Shown here piece after piece: positions 25,701-33,806 of a stretch of 64,000 nucleotides of DNA. The DNA is taken from assembly GCA_033239005.1 (NCBI GenBank), contig BSQZ01000002.1, forward strand, positions 1,502,501 through 1,566,500, read 5' to 3'. Every line of letters starts with the position of its first letter. The first letter of the stretch is position 1. The stretch is from Lamellibrachia satsuma. Lineage: Eukaryota > Annelida > Polychaeta > Sabellida > Siboglinidae. Below the pieces are notes generated by a model, which was given only the letters and a program-made list of their open reading frames with translations, did no database searches and was not told the origin of the DNA. Both the position numbers and the translations under genes were made by a program.

Positions 25701-28700
25701 GATTCCTCCCACAGATCCCTGATTCCTCCGCCATGTCCCAGCACCCACTTGCGTCTGCGGTTGGTCTCCAGCTGCAGCATGCGACTGCGGGTTGCCATCT
25801 CTTCCCTGTCGTTTGACCTCAGACAGTCCATGTCTTTCCGGTGTCCCATCCTGTTTCTCTTCCTGGGATAAGGTGAAGGCTTAATAACCCTCGGGGTGAA
25901 TCAGGTTCAAGCGTTCTTAGTGCCTCAGTAAAATACACGTACCAACCAACCCCAGTTTGGGATTCACCTCCCGTAGAGTTACTATGCGCCTTCTCTAGAC
26001 CAAACTGATAAGAATATTAATGTTCTGTCAGAGTAGAAACAGACATTTTATTAAGAAACACTTGAATGCACAAAGAGTAATTGTTGGTAAAAGTCATTTA
26101 ATAATTGTACCAACAGAAAATAAAATACATGTATCGAAAAGAACTGGTTTAACCGCTAAAAAAAATGCTCGCCGAGAAAAATACAAATACAACACATGTA
26201 CATATCAAACTTCCTCATCCAGAAAAGAAATTATTAATTAAATGAGCAATTCCGTATCGGAGAGCCCTGACTGCTAAAAATATAATCTTGTTGGAACAGT
26301 GTTTCACTACTGGTGTAAAAAACGTGAAAAAATTAGTTCACTTTCTTGAAAAATTCTAATGGAGTGCATCTTCCACAATACAACTAATGAAAACCAACAC
26401 GGGTGATGAGTAAAAGTAGCAAAAGGTGCAGTCGTTTGTTACGCCAAATAAAAATAGATTGACATCAGCATAAAATCATAATGGTGTAACGAAGATCAAA
26501 TTAATGCATAACTATATTGTATTTTCAGAAGCGCATAAATCAGGATCGATAAAAACTAACCAATATAAATATAAATTATAATAAAAAAAACATGCTTACA
26601 CAGTAAATGTATTTCATAAAAAAGGATGTAATAAAATTATTATGTATAAATTGTAAGTTTATTATATCCATGAATACCGTAGTAAATCAGGTAAGGTTGA
26701 GTGTAATTAATCAACAAACTTATGTCATTTAACATTCTTATTTACGATTTACAGCAGCCAATAAACTAATTAAATGTTGACCAGGCCAAGTGAAATATTC
26801 CTAACGCTGCTAAACCTTTTAGCCACATTGCAACAACCAGAGTGAATTACATTACATTGGCATCATATAAATCAACAATAAAGTTGCATTATCAGAAATG
26901 CAAAACATTTCCACATCTGCATTCATGATCAGACAAAAGAAAATCATCATTTAAGTTGAAGAAAATGTATACATTGTAAAAAAACAAAAAAATAATTCAT
27001 ACAACTTTTGTTACACAACTTCTTTGTATTTGTATTTGTGTTTGTATTTGTGGGGAGAACAAGAATCCCTCAGTTAACAAGTTGAGCAAATATGCCAAAA
27101 TAGTTTGTGCACTTTAAAATTATCGCAATTGGAATAACATAGGGATAATACTTCCAATATATGCCTAGTTACACATGACCTAACAAGCTGTTCAACAGAA
27201 ACTGTGCACAAATTCCACATGGACTTGGGCCAATCTTCAACACCTAATTCTTGAGGCTTACATTTAATAGCCAGCTTAACTGTTGGACAATGGAAATTAA
27301 TCAATTGACAGTATATTTGGCAGTTCAACTGCACTCTGAAGGCATTAGCCCGCAATCACCACTGACTCTATTCTGGTCAACAGCCGACGTTTCTAAGTAA
27401 AGTGGTCCCATTGATTGGCACCTGCAGGTATTAATTATGATAATAAAGTTGTTTAATTTATAATATCACAGTACAGTTTCACTGGAACTGGTCAAAACAG
27501 TTTTTTGCTGTGTGACTCCTGATTATCATTACTCCTGATTATTATTACTCCACATTATCATGTTGCTGTGCAATGACTCCACATTATCATGGAGCTGCAG
27601 TTTTTGCTATGCAGTGACTCCACATTTTTATGGTGCTGCACAGGTTGCTATGCAGTGACAATGTATCATCATGGAGTTACATGTGTAGTTATGCAATGAC
27701 TGGATTATCATGGAGTCACACGTGTAGCTATGCAGTGACTGCATATTATCATGGAGTTACACAAGGTGCTATGCAATGACTCTGCATTATCATGGAGTTA
27801 CAATGTAGCTATGCAATTATTCCGCATTATCATCTGAATCTGGATAATCACTCAGCAAAGTCCTTCTAGGATATTGTGCTGATGGTTTATTTAAGAGTGT
27901 CCTTCACTAGAGTCAGTGAGTCCATCGCAGGGTGTTTCCATTTCCCTGCCTGGGATCTTTTACTTCCCCTGGCATAGACACCAGACAGAAGGGACCAACA
28001 ACTTTTACTGTCTCTTCCGAAATACACAGGCAAAACGGGGTAAACAAAATTGCCCAAGCTTCGAAATGTTGGAGGTGGAATCGAACCACAGTCCTCTTGA
28101 TCGACAAGCGGGTGTTCTAACCATTAGAACCCGCTCCCCACTCTGAAGCTGCAAATGTTACTATGCAGTGACTCCAAATTATCATTGAGCTGTGCAGTGT
28201 TGCTACATAGTGACATTATCACGGAGCTGCATATGTTACTATGAGTATGACTCCACGTTATCAAAGAGCTCCAAATGTTGCTATCCAATAACTCCATATC
28301 AGCATGGAGCTGCACATTTTGTTATGATCACTGACTGCACAAATGACAAACATGAATGAGCACTTATTAAACTAACCTGAAGTGCAGCGAAATTGTATGC
28401 TCCGTAAATATATATATATATATATTACATTATATAGCTGGACTAACAGGAATGAACGTGGGCATGTTTTTCGTGTACACAGAGTAGTATTGACATCCAA
28501 CAAATCTGTCCTTCGCCAAGTCTAAGATATCTGAATGGGCCACTTCTCAATTCACACAAATATCCCATTTGGCACAAGAAAGATAAAATGTCCATTCACT
28601 GGTGTGGACACAGGCTGAATGATTTGTTAGCATGCCAAAATTAATGGCTACTAGTTAGTAGTACCAGGGGTAGCACATTGTGTCAATTCTGACATATTTG

Positions 28701-31700
28701 TACTCTGTTGTTGAGTCGTGAGTTACTTTGTAGTGTGCTGTGTTAGTAATAACAGCCACACTGGAATGTCAAATTTTGGTTACCTAAATTTTCCATAAAT
28801 AAATGTAAATTAAAGGAAGCTTAGACACACAAGACTTGATTTCATATTTGCTTGGTGGGGCTTTCAAGACCCACTTGGTCCTTTCGTCAACGTCAGACTG
28901 AAAGTTCTGCTCTCCAGTGTCACGTGACCATGTTGGTGGTTATCACATAACAATAGTTCCATGAAAAATCACTCCCAAAATATAGCATCTCAAGATAGAA
29001 TTTCTCTTATACATCAGATTCAGATATAAGCGTTGATTTTTCTTTTTACTGTACGGTTTTGAGTTTGTACTCCTCAAATCATTTAGCTTGAATTACCGAA
29101 AACAAATTTAACATTCTGTGCACAATGAATACTGATTAATTTAATGTTTATATTAATCAATATACAGGCTGTATTACAACATAATTTCACAAGCTGATAG
29201 GTATGAAAACAACGGCCCATCAAACACAAAATAAATGCCATGCAGAGTGGCCTGGGCTTGTTTCAGTGACATTGGATCAATCACAATTTCACAGCATCAA
29301 AAAATCTCGATTTCATTACATGCAATTACATCACTTCAAAAAGATAATCATTATTACAGCACAAATCAATTACAATGCTTCATAAAGAGTCAGCTGCACA
29401 GGTTGAGTGCAACTACACTATTTTGTTTAAAAAAGATTACATATATACCATTACAGCTCATTTTTAAATAGGGTTTACTAACTATTCCGTAAATTCATGC
29501 ATTCTTGTTGCCAGGGTTGGGTGCAGTTGTACTCATCAATTACAATGGTGAATTACAATTACACTACCTCATAAAATTCAATTACAATGTTCTAAAAAAT
29601 ACAATTATAATGTAATTGTAATCAATTACACAATTACAATTATACTTGAAGCTATAGGCAATTGGTTTACTCCAAACAGCCCATTATTGGGTTACCGCTG
29701 GACTTTTGGTATTCGTGTGCTTGCATGGGGAATAATTAATAATTTTTTTTTATTTTGCATATATCTGTGCAAACTTCTCTGGCATGTGTAGGTTACTATG
29801 ACAAAGATGTGGTTACCAAGCCCTTAATGCGCTTACACAGTTTCCCTTACACACCCCCAGAGAAAGTTCCTTGGAGTGCACTTGCCACAGCTTGATTATT
29901 TTTAGAGATGGCCGAAGTGAACAGCCAATAAGAGTGGTATGGGCATCTGTGGTTTCAGCCCATGATAGGTTCGACTCATAGGCCACGTCTAGTGTTTGAA
30001 ATCGGTTTAATTTTCATAATCAATCATCGGTTTGACATAACCAATCGAGGATTGATTATATAATTAGTTTGTGAATGGCCATTGTCAGAATAAAACAAAA
30101 AAGTCATCATGCCGAACTAATACGACCAGACTAAAACATTGTAAAATGAAACAGAGATGACCAAACCATGAACTATGGGGCCAATAACAAGTGTTTCAAA
30201 TTTTTATTATCATTTACTGAATTATGTTAATAGAGCAATGTCATTTTAGGTGTATAGGCCAATCACACAGCTTCCCGTCGGTGTTGATATTCCATGGGAT
30301 AATCAAAATAGTTTGTCAGCAATCTCGACAGCGCCCAACATTTTGACACCATGGCTAGTACTGATTACTTGAGAATTGTAAGATTGTAGCTGATTAATTG
30401 ATCAGAAGCATGAACTAACCAAATATCAACAAAATTGATTACTGTTGGTGCATGGTGTGTGTATCTGTATCATATCTCTTAATATAAGCACTCCATATGT
30501 AATAGCATTGTCTGAAACCGCTATTTTTGTAAATTAACCCCAGAGCTGCCACAAACACTACTTGGGTGTGCCAAGATGGAATCCTCTGCCGACACGGACT
30601 TCTAGGGAATTGGTTGGTTTTCGCAATCAGTGAAGTGTTCTCTCATCAAATTAAACCAGTAATTAATAAAAACATTTTAATTCATAGATAATACCAAATA
30701 TATCAAAGTATTAACATATATGCAAAAAACAAGTTTAAAACGATATTAGCTGTTTGGTTGATAACCTTAAATTTAAAAGTCAATATTATTCTCAAAAAAT
30801 ATTTACTAGATAATATCATTTTTGATAAATAAAAAATATTATATGTAACATATAACTATTATACAAATATTCAGTAGTCATAGAATTGTCAGATGCCTAA
30901 TGATGTTGTAAACATTTCCAAACTTTGACGATAGTAGCTGATAACTGAAATGTATTATTTATGTCAAGCGCTTTCTGTTAAATTATGGATATTGCTCTAT
31001 AATAATTATATATTAGTATACTGGCATGTGCATGTTTTTGTGCGCAATCATAAATTAATTTTTTTCCAAATCAGGCTGTGGGCCAAAACGACTATTCTTA
31101 GAATTATGCCGCTTATAGAAATCTGCTATTAGGGTGGGCCGAACTGACCGTAGGCGCCGTAGCTGATTTCAATGGCGACGCGGTTTGAACCATCCGTCTG
31201 CGTGAGCCAAAACGATTGGGCCGAACCATCCGTCGGCATGGGCCGAACCCGTCACGGGCGAACCCCTTTTAGTTTTACGTCAGCCGAACTCACGCCATGG
31301 CATATGGGCCATGCCCATGCCATGGCATATGATATGGCATGGCCCTGGGCCGAAGTAACAAGGACCAAGTCATAAAGTGCAACACAGACACATATATTCA
31401 AATATACTTGATACACGTTAACAAAGAAATGAATTTTAACGTTGAACTGGCCATAGCATCAACAGCAACCAACCGTAATAGTTCAAAGGATACGAATATG
31501 TGCCGCCAGACATGGTCACCGTGTTTGTTTACGTTCGAAACCGACGATATTCCGTTTATTCCAGCATTTTAAAACCATTTAACTAATCCTCCATCTCCAT
31601 AAACAAAATATGTCTTAGTCTGTATCGAAATGCCATAACATATATTATAATAATCGCGTCACTGGTCTCCGAAAGCCATGTTTCCATTTCATCTTTTCAG

Positions 31701-32241
31701 TTGTTTCCAATGTTTCTCGGTTGTTTTAACAACCAGCGGAAATATGCGCAGTGATGGGCATGTTTGAGGTACACTGCGCATTTCCGGTATCGCCCTGACG
31801 CTCATAAACCGGCAACAAGTCCCCCCCCACACACACACACACACACACCCACACCCACACACATGCACACACACACACGCGCACACACATATGTAGGGTC
31901 AAATAAAGAAAGATAGAAATTGTTTTACTGCGTTAGATATTTCGTTTTATGTTTGTATTATAAAAAACTACGCGGTGCCTTGTGGCTCCATACGAATGTG
32001 CTAGGGGTCACGGGGCAGTTTGAAGCCCCATATGTGCAATGTGTAGGGCACGTGGACATATTCCGATGATCACCATTCCATTATCCATATATGGGCAAAT
32101 AGTACAAATTATCCAAGGGAGAACATCTTAACAGCATATCCGGAGTCTATTCCCGAAGGTGGTCTGATATTAACCTTATCACCTTTCCAGCAGCTCTTGC
32201 AGCCGAGTTGGTGCCGAACGTATTGCTCTGTCTTCATTCAT
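10534..32241 (-). CDS. CEP126: CEP126-like centrosomal protein, nine exons
   Basis: CEP126 is a centrosome and pericentriolar-satellite protein needed for spindle organisation and cilium formation. Exons: 32183-32241, 25749-25850, 25195-25337, 22795-24599, 21264-21420, 16475-17281, 15709-15855, 14881-14952, 10534-10601. All junctions are phase-compatible and the sum is 3,360 nt (1,119 residues), close to the roughly 1,100 residues I recall for the human protein. Family marks are a basic coiled coil with RRKAQVVKRKMDVMKEERRR (about 51-95), IPALEEALHAI (109-119), a segment with ASRNLFEQQL and LVKQQHDSL (209-233), and near the C-terminus LEEQQLLQSLERLNQRL. KKKKSVRFAD (about 708-717) contains a classic PP1-docking RVxF-type sequence. 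The first exon, the exon-3 donor and the last exon are the least certain parts. Confidence 0.8.
10600..10900. repeat. Dispersed AT-rich repeat with (TA)n core
   Basis: It contains AAAGTCCATTCAGAGGTG, a TA run at 10683-10727, and AATTAGCTAGATAAAT to ATTAGTTAAACATGACAT. The same pieces occur around 55316-55482 and 56818-56945. Confidence 0.6.
11165..11880. repeat. 11 bp minisatellite (AATACACACAC)n, about 65 copies
   Basis: The unit AATACACACAC recurs with C-to-T and G variants (for example AATACATGCAC, AATACACGCAC). The period is not divisible by three and the unit lacks stop codons, so long repetitive frames are open in several frames on both strands. None has coding features. Confidence 0.95.
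12040..12195 (-). mobile_element. Dispersed repeat family X, fragment
   Basis: In reverse complement it reads AGATGGATGGCC, then TCTTCAGATGA, CTGACCTAGCGCTA, GTAGTAGGGAGTGACTTCC and GGTTGGTGA-like pieces, in the same order as copies at 12690-12830, 46315-46540 and 53785-53960. Non-coding; probably a SINE or MITE family. Confidence 0.5.
12690..12830 (-). mobile_element. Dispersed repeat family X, copy that borders the 36 bp array
   Basis: Pieces CAGTTGCCGAACCAACTA, AAGTCACTCCCTGTTAG and CCATCCATCTGTTGACAA place it in the same family as 12040-12195. Its end, GTCAACAGATGGATGG on the minus strand, is the repeat unit of the adjacent array. Confidence 0.55.
12796..13969 (-). repeat. 36 bp minisatellite, about 32 copies
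   Basis: The unit is 36 bp and begins TCCATCCATCTGTTGACAAC on the plus strand. On the minus strand each unit reads as twelve codons (MDGYASVLSCQQ), so frames stay open through long runs; this is period arithmetic, not coding. Variants alternate CATA/CGTA and AACAC/AATAC, with recurring blocks near 13375-13620 that suggest multi-unit duplications. Confidence 0.95.
14369..14380. promoter_or_regulatory. Overlapping CRE and E-box
   Basis: TGACGTCACGTG combines a full CRE palindrome with a CACGTG E-box. It lies in the last large intron of the CEP126-like gene; no role can be assigned. Confidence 0.25.
14607..14805 (+). repeat. Dispersed AAGTC-rich repeat, unexpanded copy
   Basis: It shares ordered segments (GACCTGCAAG, AATGACCTCCAAGTCC, TTTCTGAATTC, CTCGAGTCAACAAGTCTG) with 8815-9155 but has only one copy of the internal unit that is repeated there. 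Confidence 0.6.
14881..14952 (-). CDS. CEP126: CEP126-like exon 8, conserved C-terminal helix
   Basis: A 72 nt exon encoding LSLEEQQLLQSLERLNQRLQ. The human C-terminal region has a closely similar LQSLDKLNERL helix. Acceptor ttttctgccag and donor CAAG|gtaaag are strong. Confidence 0.82.
15709..15855 (-). CDS. CEP126: CEP126-like exon 7
   Basis: Flanked by tttttcccag and AAAG|gtttgt, it encodes VTDSMASFLKAEEL through LERSRQRQHAHSMLRRPSQK, a polar helical segment in frame with both neighbours. Confidence 0.78.
15960..16225 (+). mobile_element. Dispersed repeat family D, diverged copy
   Basis: Segments AGTTTTGATGAAAGCATCG, CATTCTTTTTAACTA and ACAAACCTGATTAACGAT occur in the same order as in copies at 32945-33300 and 42840-43260, with many substitutions. 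Confidence 0.5.
16475..17281 (-). CDS. CEP126: CEP126-like exon 6
   Basis: This 807 nt exon follows the strong acceptor gtttacttccacag. It encodes a Ser/Pro-rich region and a short ordered-looking segment, DDEISKLWQKVRSCLNS. The donor AGCT|gtacgt gives phase 1, matching the next exon. The 75 bp minisatellite begins only ~50 bp upstream of its acceptor. Confidence 0.82.
17335..19584. repeat. 75 bp minisatellite, exactly 30 units, with higher-order duplication
   Basis: Thirty consecutive 75 bp units start with AAGAAAGGGAGGTGTGCACA or close variants. Because 75 is divisible by three and the unit has no plus-strand stop, a 951-codon antisense frame runs across it. Units 12-19 and 20-27 form two identical 600 bp blocks, so a multi-unit duplication occurred recently. 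The array sits in an intron of the CEP126-like gene, close to the acceptor of exon 6. Confidence 0.97.
19622..21117. repeat. 65 bp minisatellite, about 23 copies
   Basis: The unit reads GCCCATGTTGGCCCTGGTGG, then GACATTAAGAGTGGAAGCAG and so on. Central copies are almost identical (CTACGCGCATCC), while outer copies carry GTGC or ATGC and ATTATTG instead of ATTACTG. This fits homogenisation from the middle. It immediately follows the 75 bp array with an unrelated unit. Confidence 0.97.
21264..21420 (-). CDS. CEP126: CEP126-like exon 5
   Basis: It encodes ATKPKKKKSVRFADMEYEES followed by an acidic stretch. Acceptor gttcatcag and donor AAAG|gtagtc are good. KSVRF fits the PP1-binding consensus, an inference from motif only. 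Confidence 0.8.
21985..22096. repeat. 55 bp direct duplication
   Basis: A segment starting GTTCAGTATTAATTTTTTAA and ending GACCTCACAATC is present twice in tandem, the copies nearly identical. Confidence 0.85.
22116..22448. mobile_element. hAT-like MITE with 8 bp target-site duplication
   Basis: The 333 bp element starts CCCGGGGGGTACTCCATA and ends with the inverse TATGGCAGTACCCCCCCCCGG, giving terminal inverted repeats. It is flanked on both sides by TAGTAAAC (22108-22115 and 22449-22456), an 8 bp duplication as made by hAT transposases. It encodes nothing. It lies in the intron after CEP126-like exon 4. Confidence 0.75.
22795..24599 (-). CDS. CEP126: CEP126-like exon 4, large central exon
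   Basis: This 1,805 nt exon encodes residues 102-703. It begins after cccgtgacag with DARREQAIPALEEALHAI, the conserved segment following the coiled coil. It continues through the ASRNLFEQQL helix and DSPSSVDSLEV into a long Ser/Thr/Asn/Gln-rich, low-complexity stretch, and ends at KEHQKK|gtgcgt. Confidence 0.85.
25195..25337 (-). CDS. CEP126: CEP126-like exon 3, coiled coil
   Basis: The exon encodes a highly charged helix, AQVVKRKMDVMKEERRRQ to ERYQRL. I chose the donor GACG|gtctgt because it alone gives the phase needed by exon 4 with a fair consensus. A second copy of the GATAGTGAYGgtctgt boundary lies about 60 bp into the intron. Confidence 0.75.
25749..25850 (-). CDS. CEP126: CEP126-like exon 2
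   Basis: It encodes MGHRKDMDCL onward to LETNRRRK, parallel to the human segment before the coiled coil that ends in NRRKK. Acceptor gaaacag and donor AA|gtgggt flank it. If exon 1 is wrong, translation could start at the ATG at 25849. Confidence 0.72.
27480..28335 (+). repeat. Degenerate minisatellite, ~50 bp unit, split by a SINE
   Basis: Units resembling GCTATGCAGTGACTCCACAT followed by TATCATGGAGCTGCA repeat on both sides of the insert at 27905-28135. High divergence suggests an old array that later received the insertion. Confidence 0.75.
27905..28135 (-). mobile_element. tRNA-derived SINE
   Basis: On the minus strand the head begins GGGAGCGGGTTCTAATGGTT, an A-box-like stretch with TGGTTAGAAC, and has the B box GGTTCGATTCC at 28077-28087. 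The head resembles a tRNA with a degraded anticodon stem. A longer non-tRNA body follows. It is not an intact tRNA gene. Confidence 0.65.
29380..29650 (+). repeat. ATTACAATTACA-rich dispersed repeat
   Basis: Multiple overlapping ATTACAATTACA motifs make the stretch self-complementary with TAATTGTAATC runs. Inverse-looking sequence of the same kind occurs at about 61940-62280. Confidence 0.5.
31821..31890. repeat. (CA)n-rich microsatellite
   Basis: A C run followed by interrupted CA repeats with ACACGCGC and ACATGC variants. Confidence 0.9.
32183..32241 (-). CDS. CEP126: CEP126-like exon 1
   Basis: The ATG at 32241 opens a 20-residue start, MNEDRAIRSAPTRLQELLER, whose last codon is split by the donor AAAG|gtgata. 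Phase 2 matches the next exon 6.3 kb downstream. Tentative, because short N-terminal exons are weakly constrained. Confidence 0.5.
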
Positions 32242-32944
32242 TGTAGCTCCATCATGCAATGCAGCAGGGGGGTCCTGATGATTGGGCAACACAAGATCTC
32301 CACACACCCACCTAGGCTTGCACCCTGGTGAGAAAATTCCAGTGGCGCAAAACATTGTTTTACGAGACAGAAGGATGCCGATACAAATTTGCTATGAACC
32401 TTTACGAGGCACGAACACACCATTGTGTACTCAATGTAGTTGCAGGTTAAGCTGCATTGTGTATAACAATTCATTCTTACACTGCAGTAGGGTTTTGTCA
32501 TTTTTTATTCTCCCGCAAATTTACACACAAGTCCAACATTTCCTAAAGGAATGCATCTTCGCCGAATTCTGCTGAGAAGCAGTCACATACTGGCAATAAG
32601 GCTAAGGATGTGCTTCTAAAAGAAAGCACTACAATAAACGCATTGTAAAACTAAAAACAATGGCACACAGTTCCAGCCAGTGGCTTAGACTAGTCTGTCA
32701 TTGAACACGATTAAATGTAAGCCAAACAACAATTATCTCACGAGTTTGGAAATAGTTCTCAATCACAGTAAAGTGCTGCCAAAGGGTTTGTGAGAACAGA
32801 GGTGGGGTGATTCACACAAAGCGTGCGTTGTTAGAAAACACCACCTACACTATCTGGTTTTAGAATAAGACATTCACGACAATAGCAACAGAAATGGTCA
32901 TTAATTACAGCATGATTAATTGGCAGATATTTCTTTAAAGGCCC

Positions 32945-33300
32945 CTCCTCAATCCGATTTTCGCTTGTCTCGTTTCAGACTAATCTGGATATTAGCTCGT
33001 TTGTATGCATTTGCTATCTAGTTTTGGTGAACTCATCGAAAAACTATTACATTATTTTTGCCCGCATCCAGTGCACGGCTTTATATAATATGACATAAAG
33101 CAATTCACACTATCGCAAGTTACCCGATCTAACGGCCAACGTCACTTCTTTCGATTGTTTTAACTAAATCACGCACTATTTCATTAAATTGACTGCGTAT
33201 ATTACTTAAACTATTCACGCACTGCATACCAACGAAACTGGTTCACTATGGGCTAAATCCATTCAGGAGGGAGCTTTGACCAAATCGAGGATATGGTAAC
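32945..33300 (+). mobile_element. Dispersed repeat family D
   Basis: It shares TTTCAGACTAATCT-like, AGTTTTGGTGAACTCATCG, TTACATTATTTTTG and TTACTTAAACTATTCACGC segments in order with 42840-43260 and, for its left part, with 63275-63385. Non-coding. Confidence 0.6.
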
Positions 33301-33569
33301 ATCTAAAATGTTAATTTGGTCTCAGACCATAACTACATGTGCTGTTTTCAATATATATTATCATATCTTGAAAATAGGCTAACTCCATGATAGATGCCTA
33401 TACGTTTTACGTAGACAGCTCAGACCACGCAAACGTGCCTTAGGCCCCTTTCAAATTATATTAACCGTCATGCCGTAATTAACTAACAATCCGTGCACCG
33501 AAAATATACCACAACAAAATGGAACCGATTGAATTTGTCCGACACATGTTCACGCATACCACAGTTCGG

Positions 33570-33806
33570 CTATTTGAAGTCGCCGTTCAACGAGATGTCC
33601 GACATCTGGAAGATGACTGGCTCTGAACCAGCGGTCGGACTTCCGGTTCCCGACCTGCTTTGCGCCAGTAGAACGAGCGCGCCCGAGCCCGCGCTCGTGC
33701 CCTCTTCGCCCATAAACGGGACCGATTCCTCCCGCAATGGTGGGAGGCAGGAATGGGTCCTCAGTGGGTCAAACGGGTGTAGTGGACTCAGGGTCGAAGT
33801 GTGAAG
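33570..33806 (-). CDS. SLC16-like exon 11 (C-terminal end)
   Basis: After tgttcccacag, 78 codons run to a TAG at 33570-33572. They include [13 protein letters not shown] and end [11 protein letters not shown]. The upstream intron holds the 45 and 22 bp arrays. Confidence 0.65.
   Translation of the reverse strand, partial: LHTSTLSPLHPFDPLRTHSCLPPLREESVPFMGEEGTSAGSGALVLLAQSRSGTGSPTAGSEPVIFQMSDISLNGDFK

Larger units (their letters stand above)
25851..32182 (-). other. CEP126-like intron 1 with repeats
   Basis: This 6.3 kb interval has no exon I can support. It contains AT-rich sequence (26.0-27.4 kb), a degenerate array with an inserted tRNA-derived SINE, an ATTACAATTACA-rich repeat (29.4-29.65 kb), a palindrome-rich stretch near 31270-31350 (CCATGGCATATG repeats) and a CA tract at 31821-31890. 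Confidence 0.45.

Noticed and set aside
28072..28140. Functional tRNA gene on the minus strand
   Set aside because: A and B boxes are recognisable, but the stems do not pair well and a SINE body is attached.
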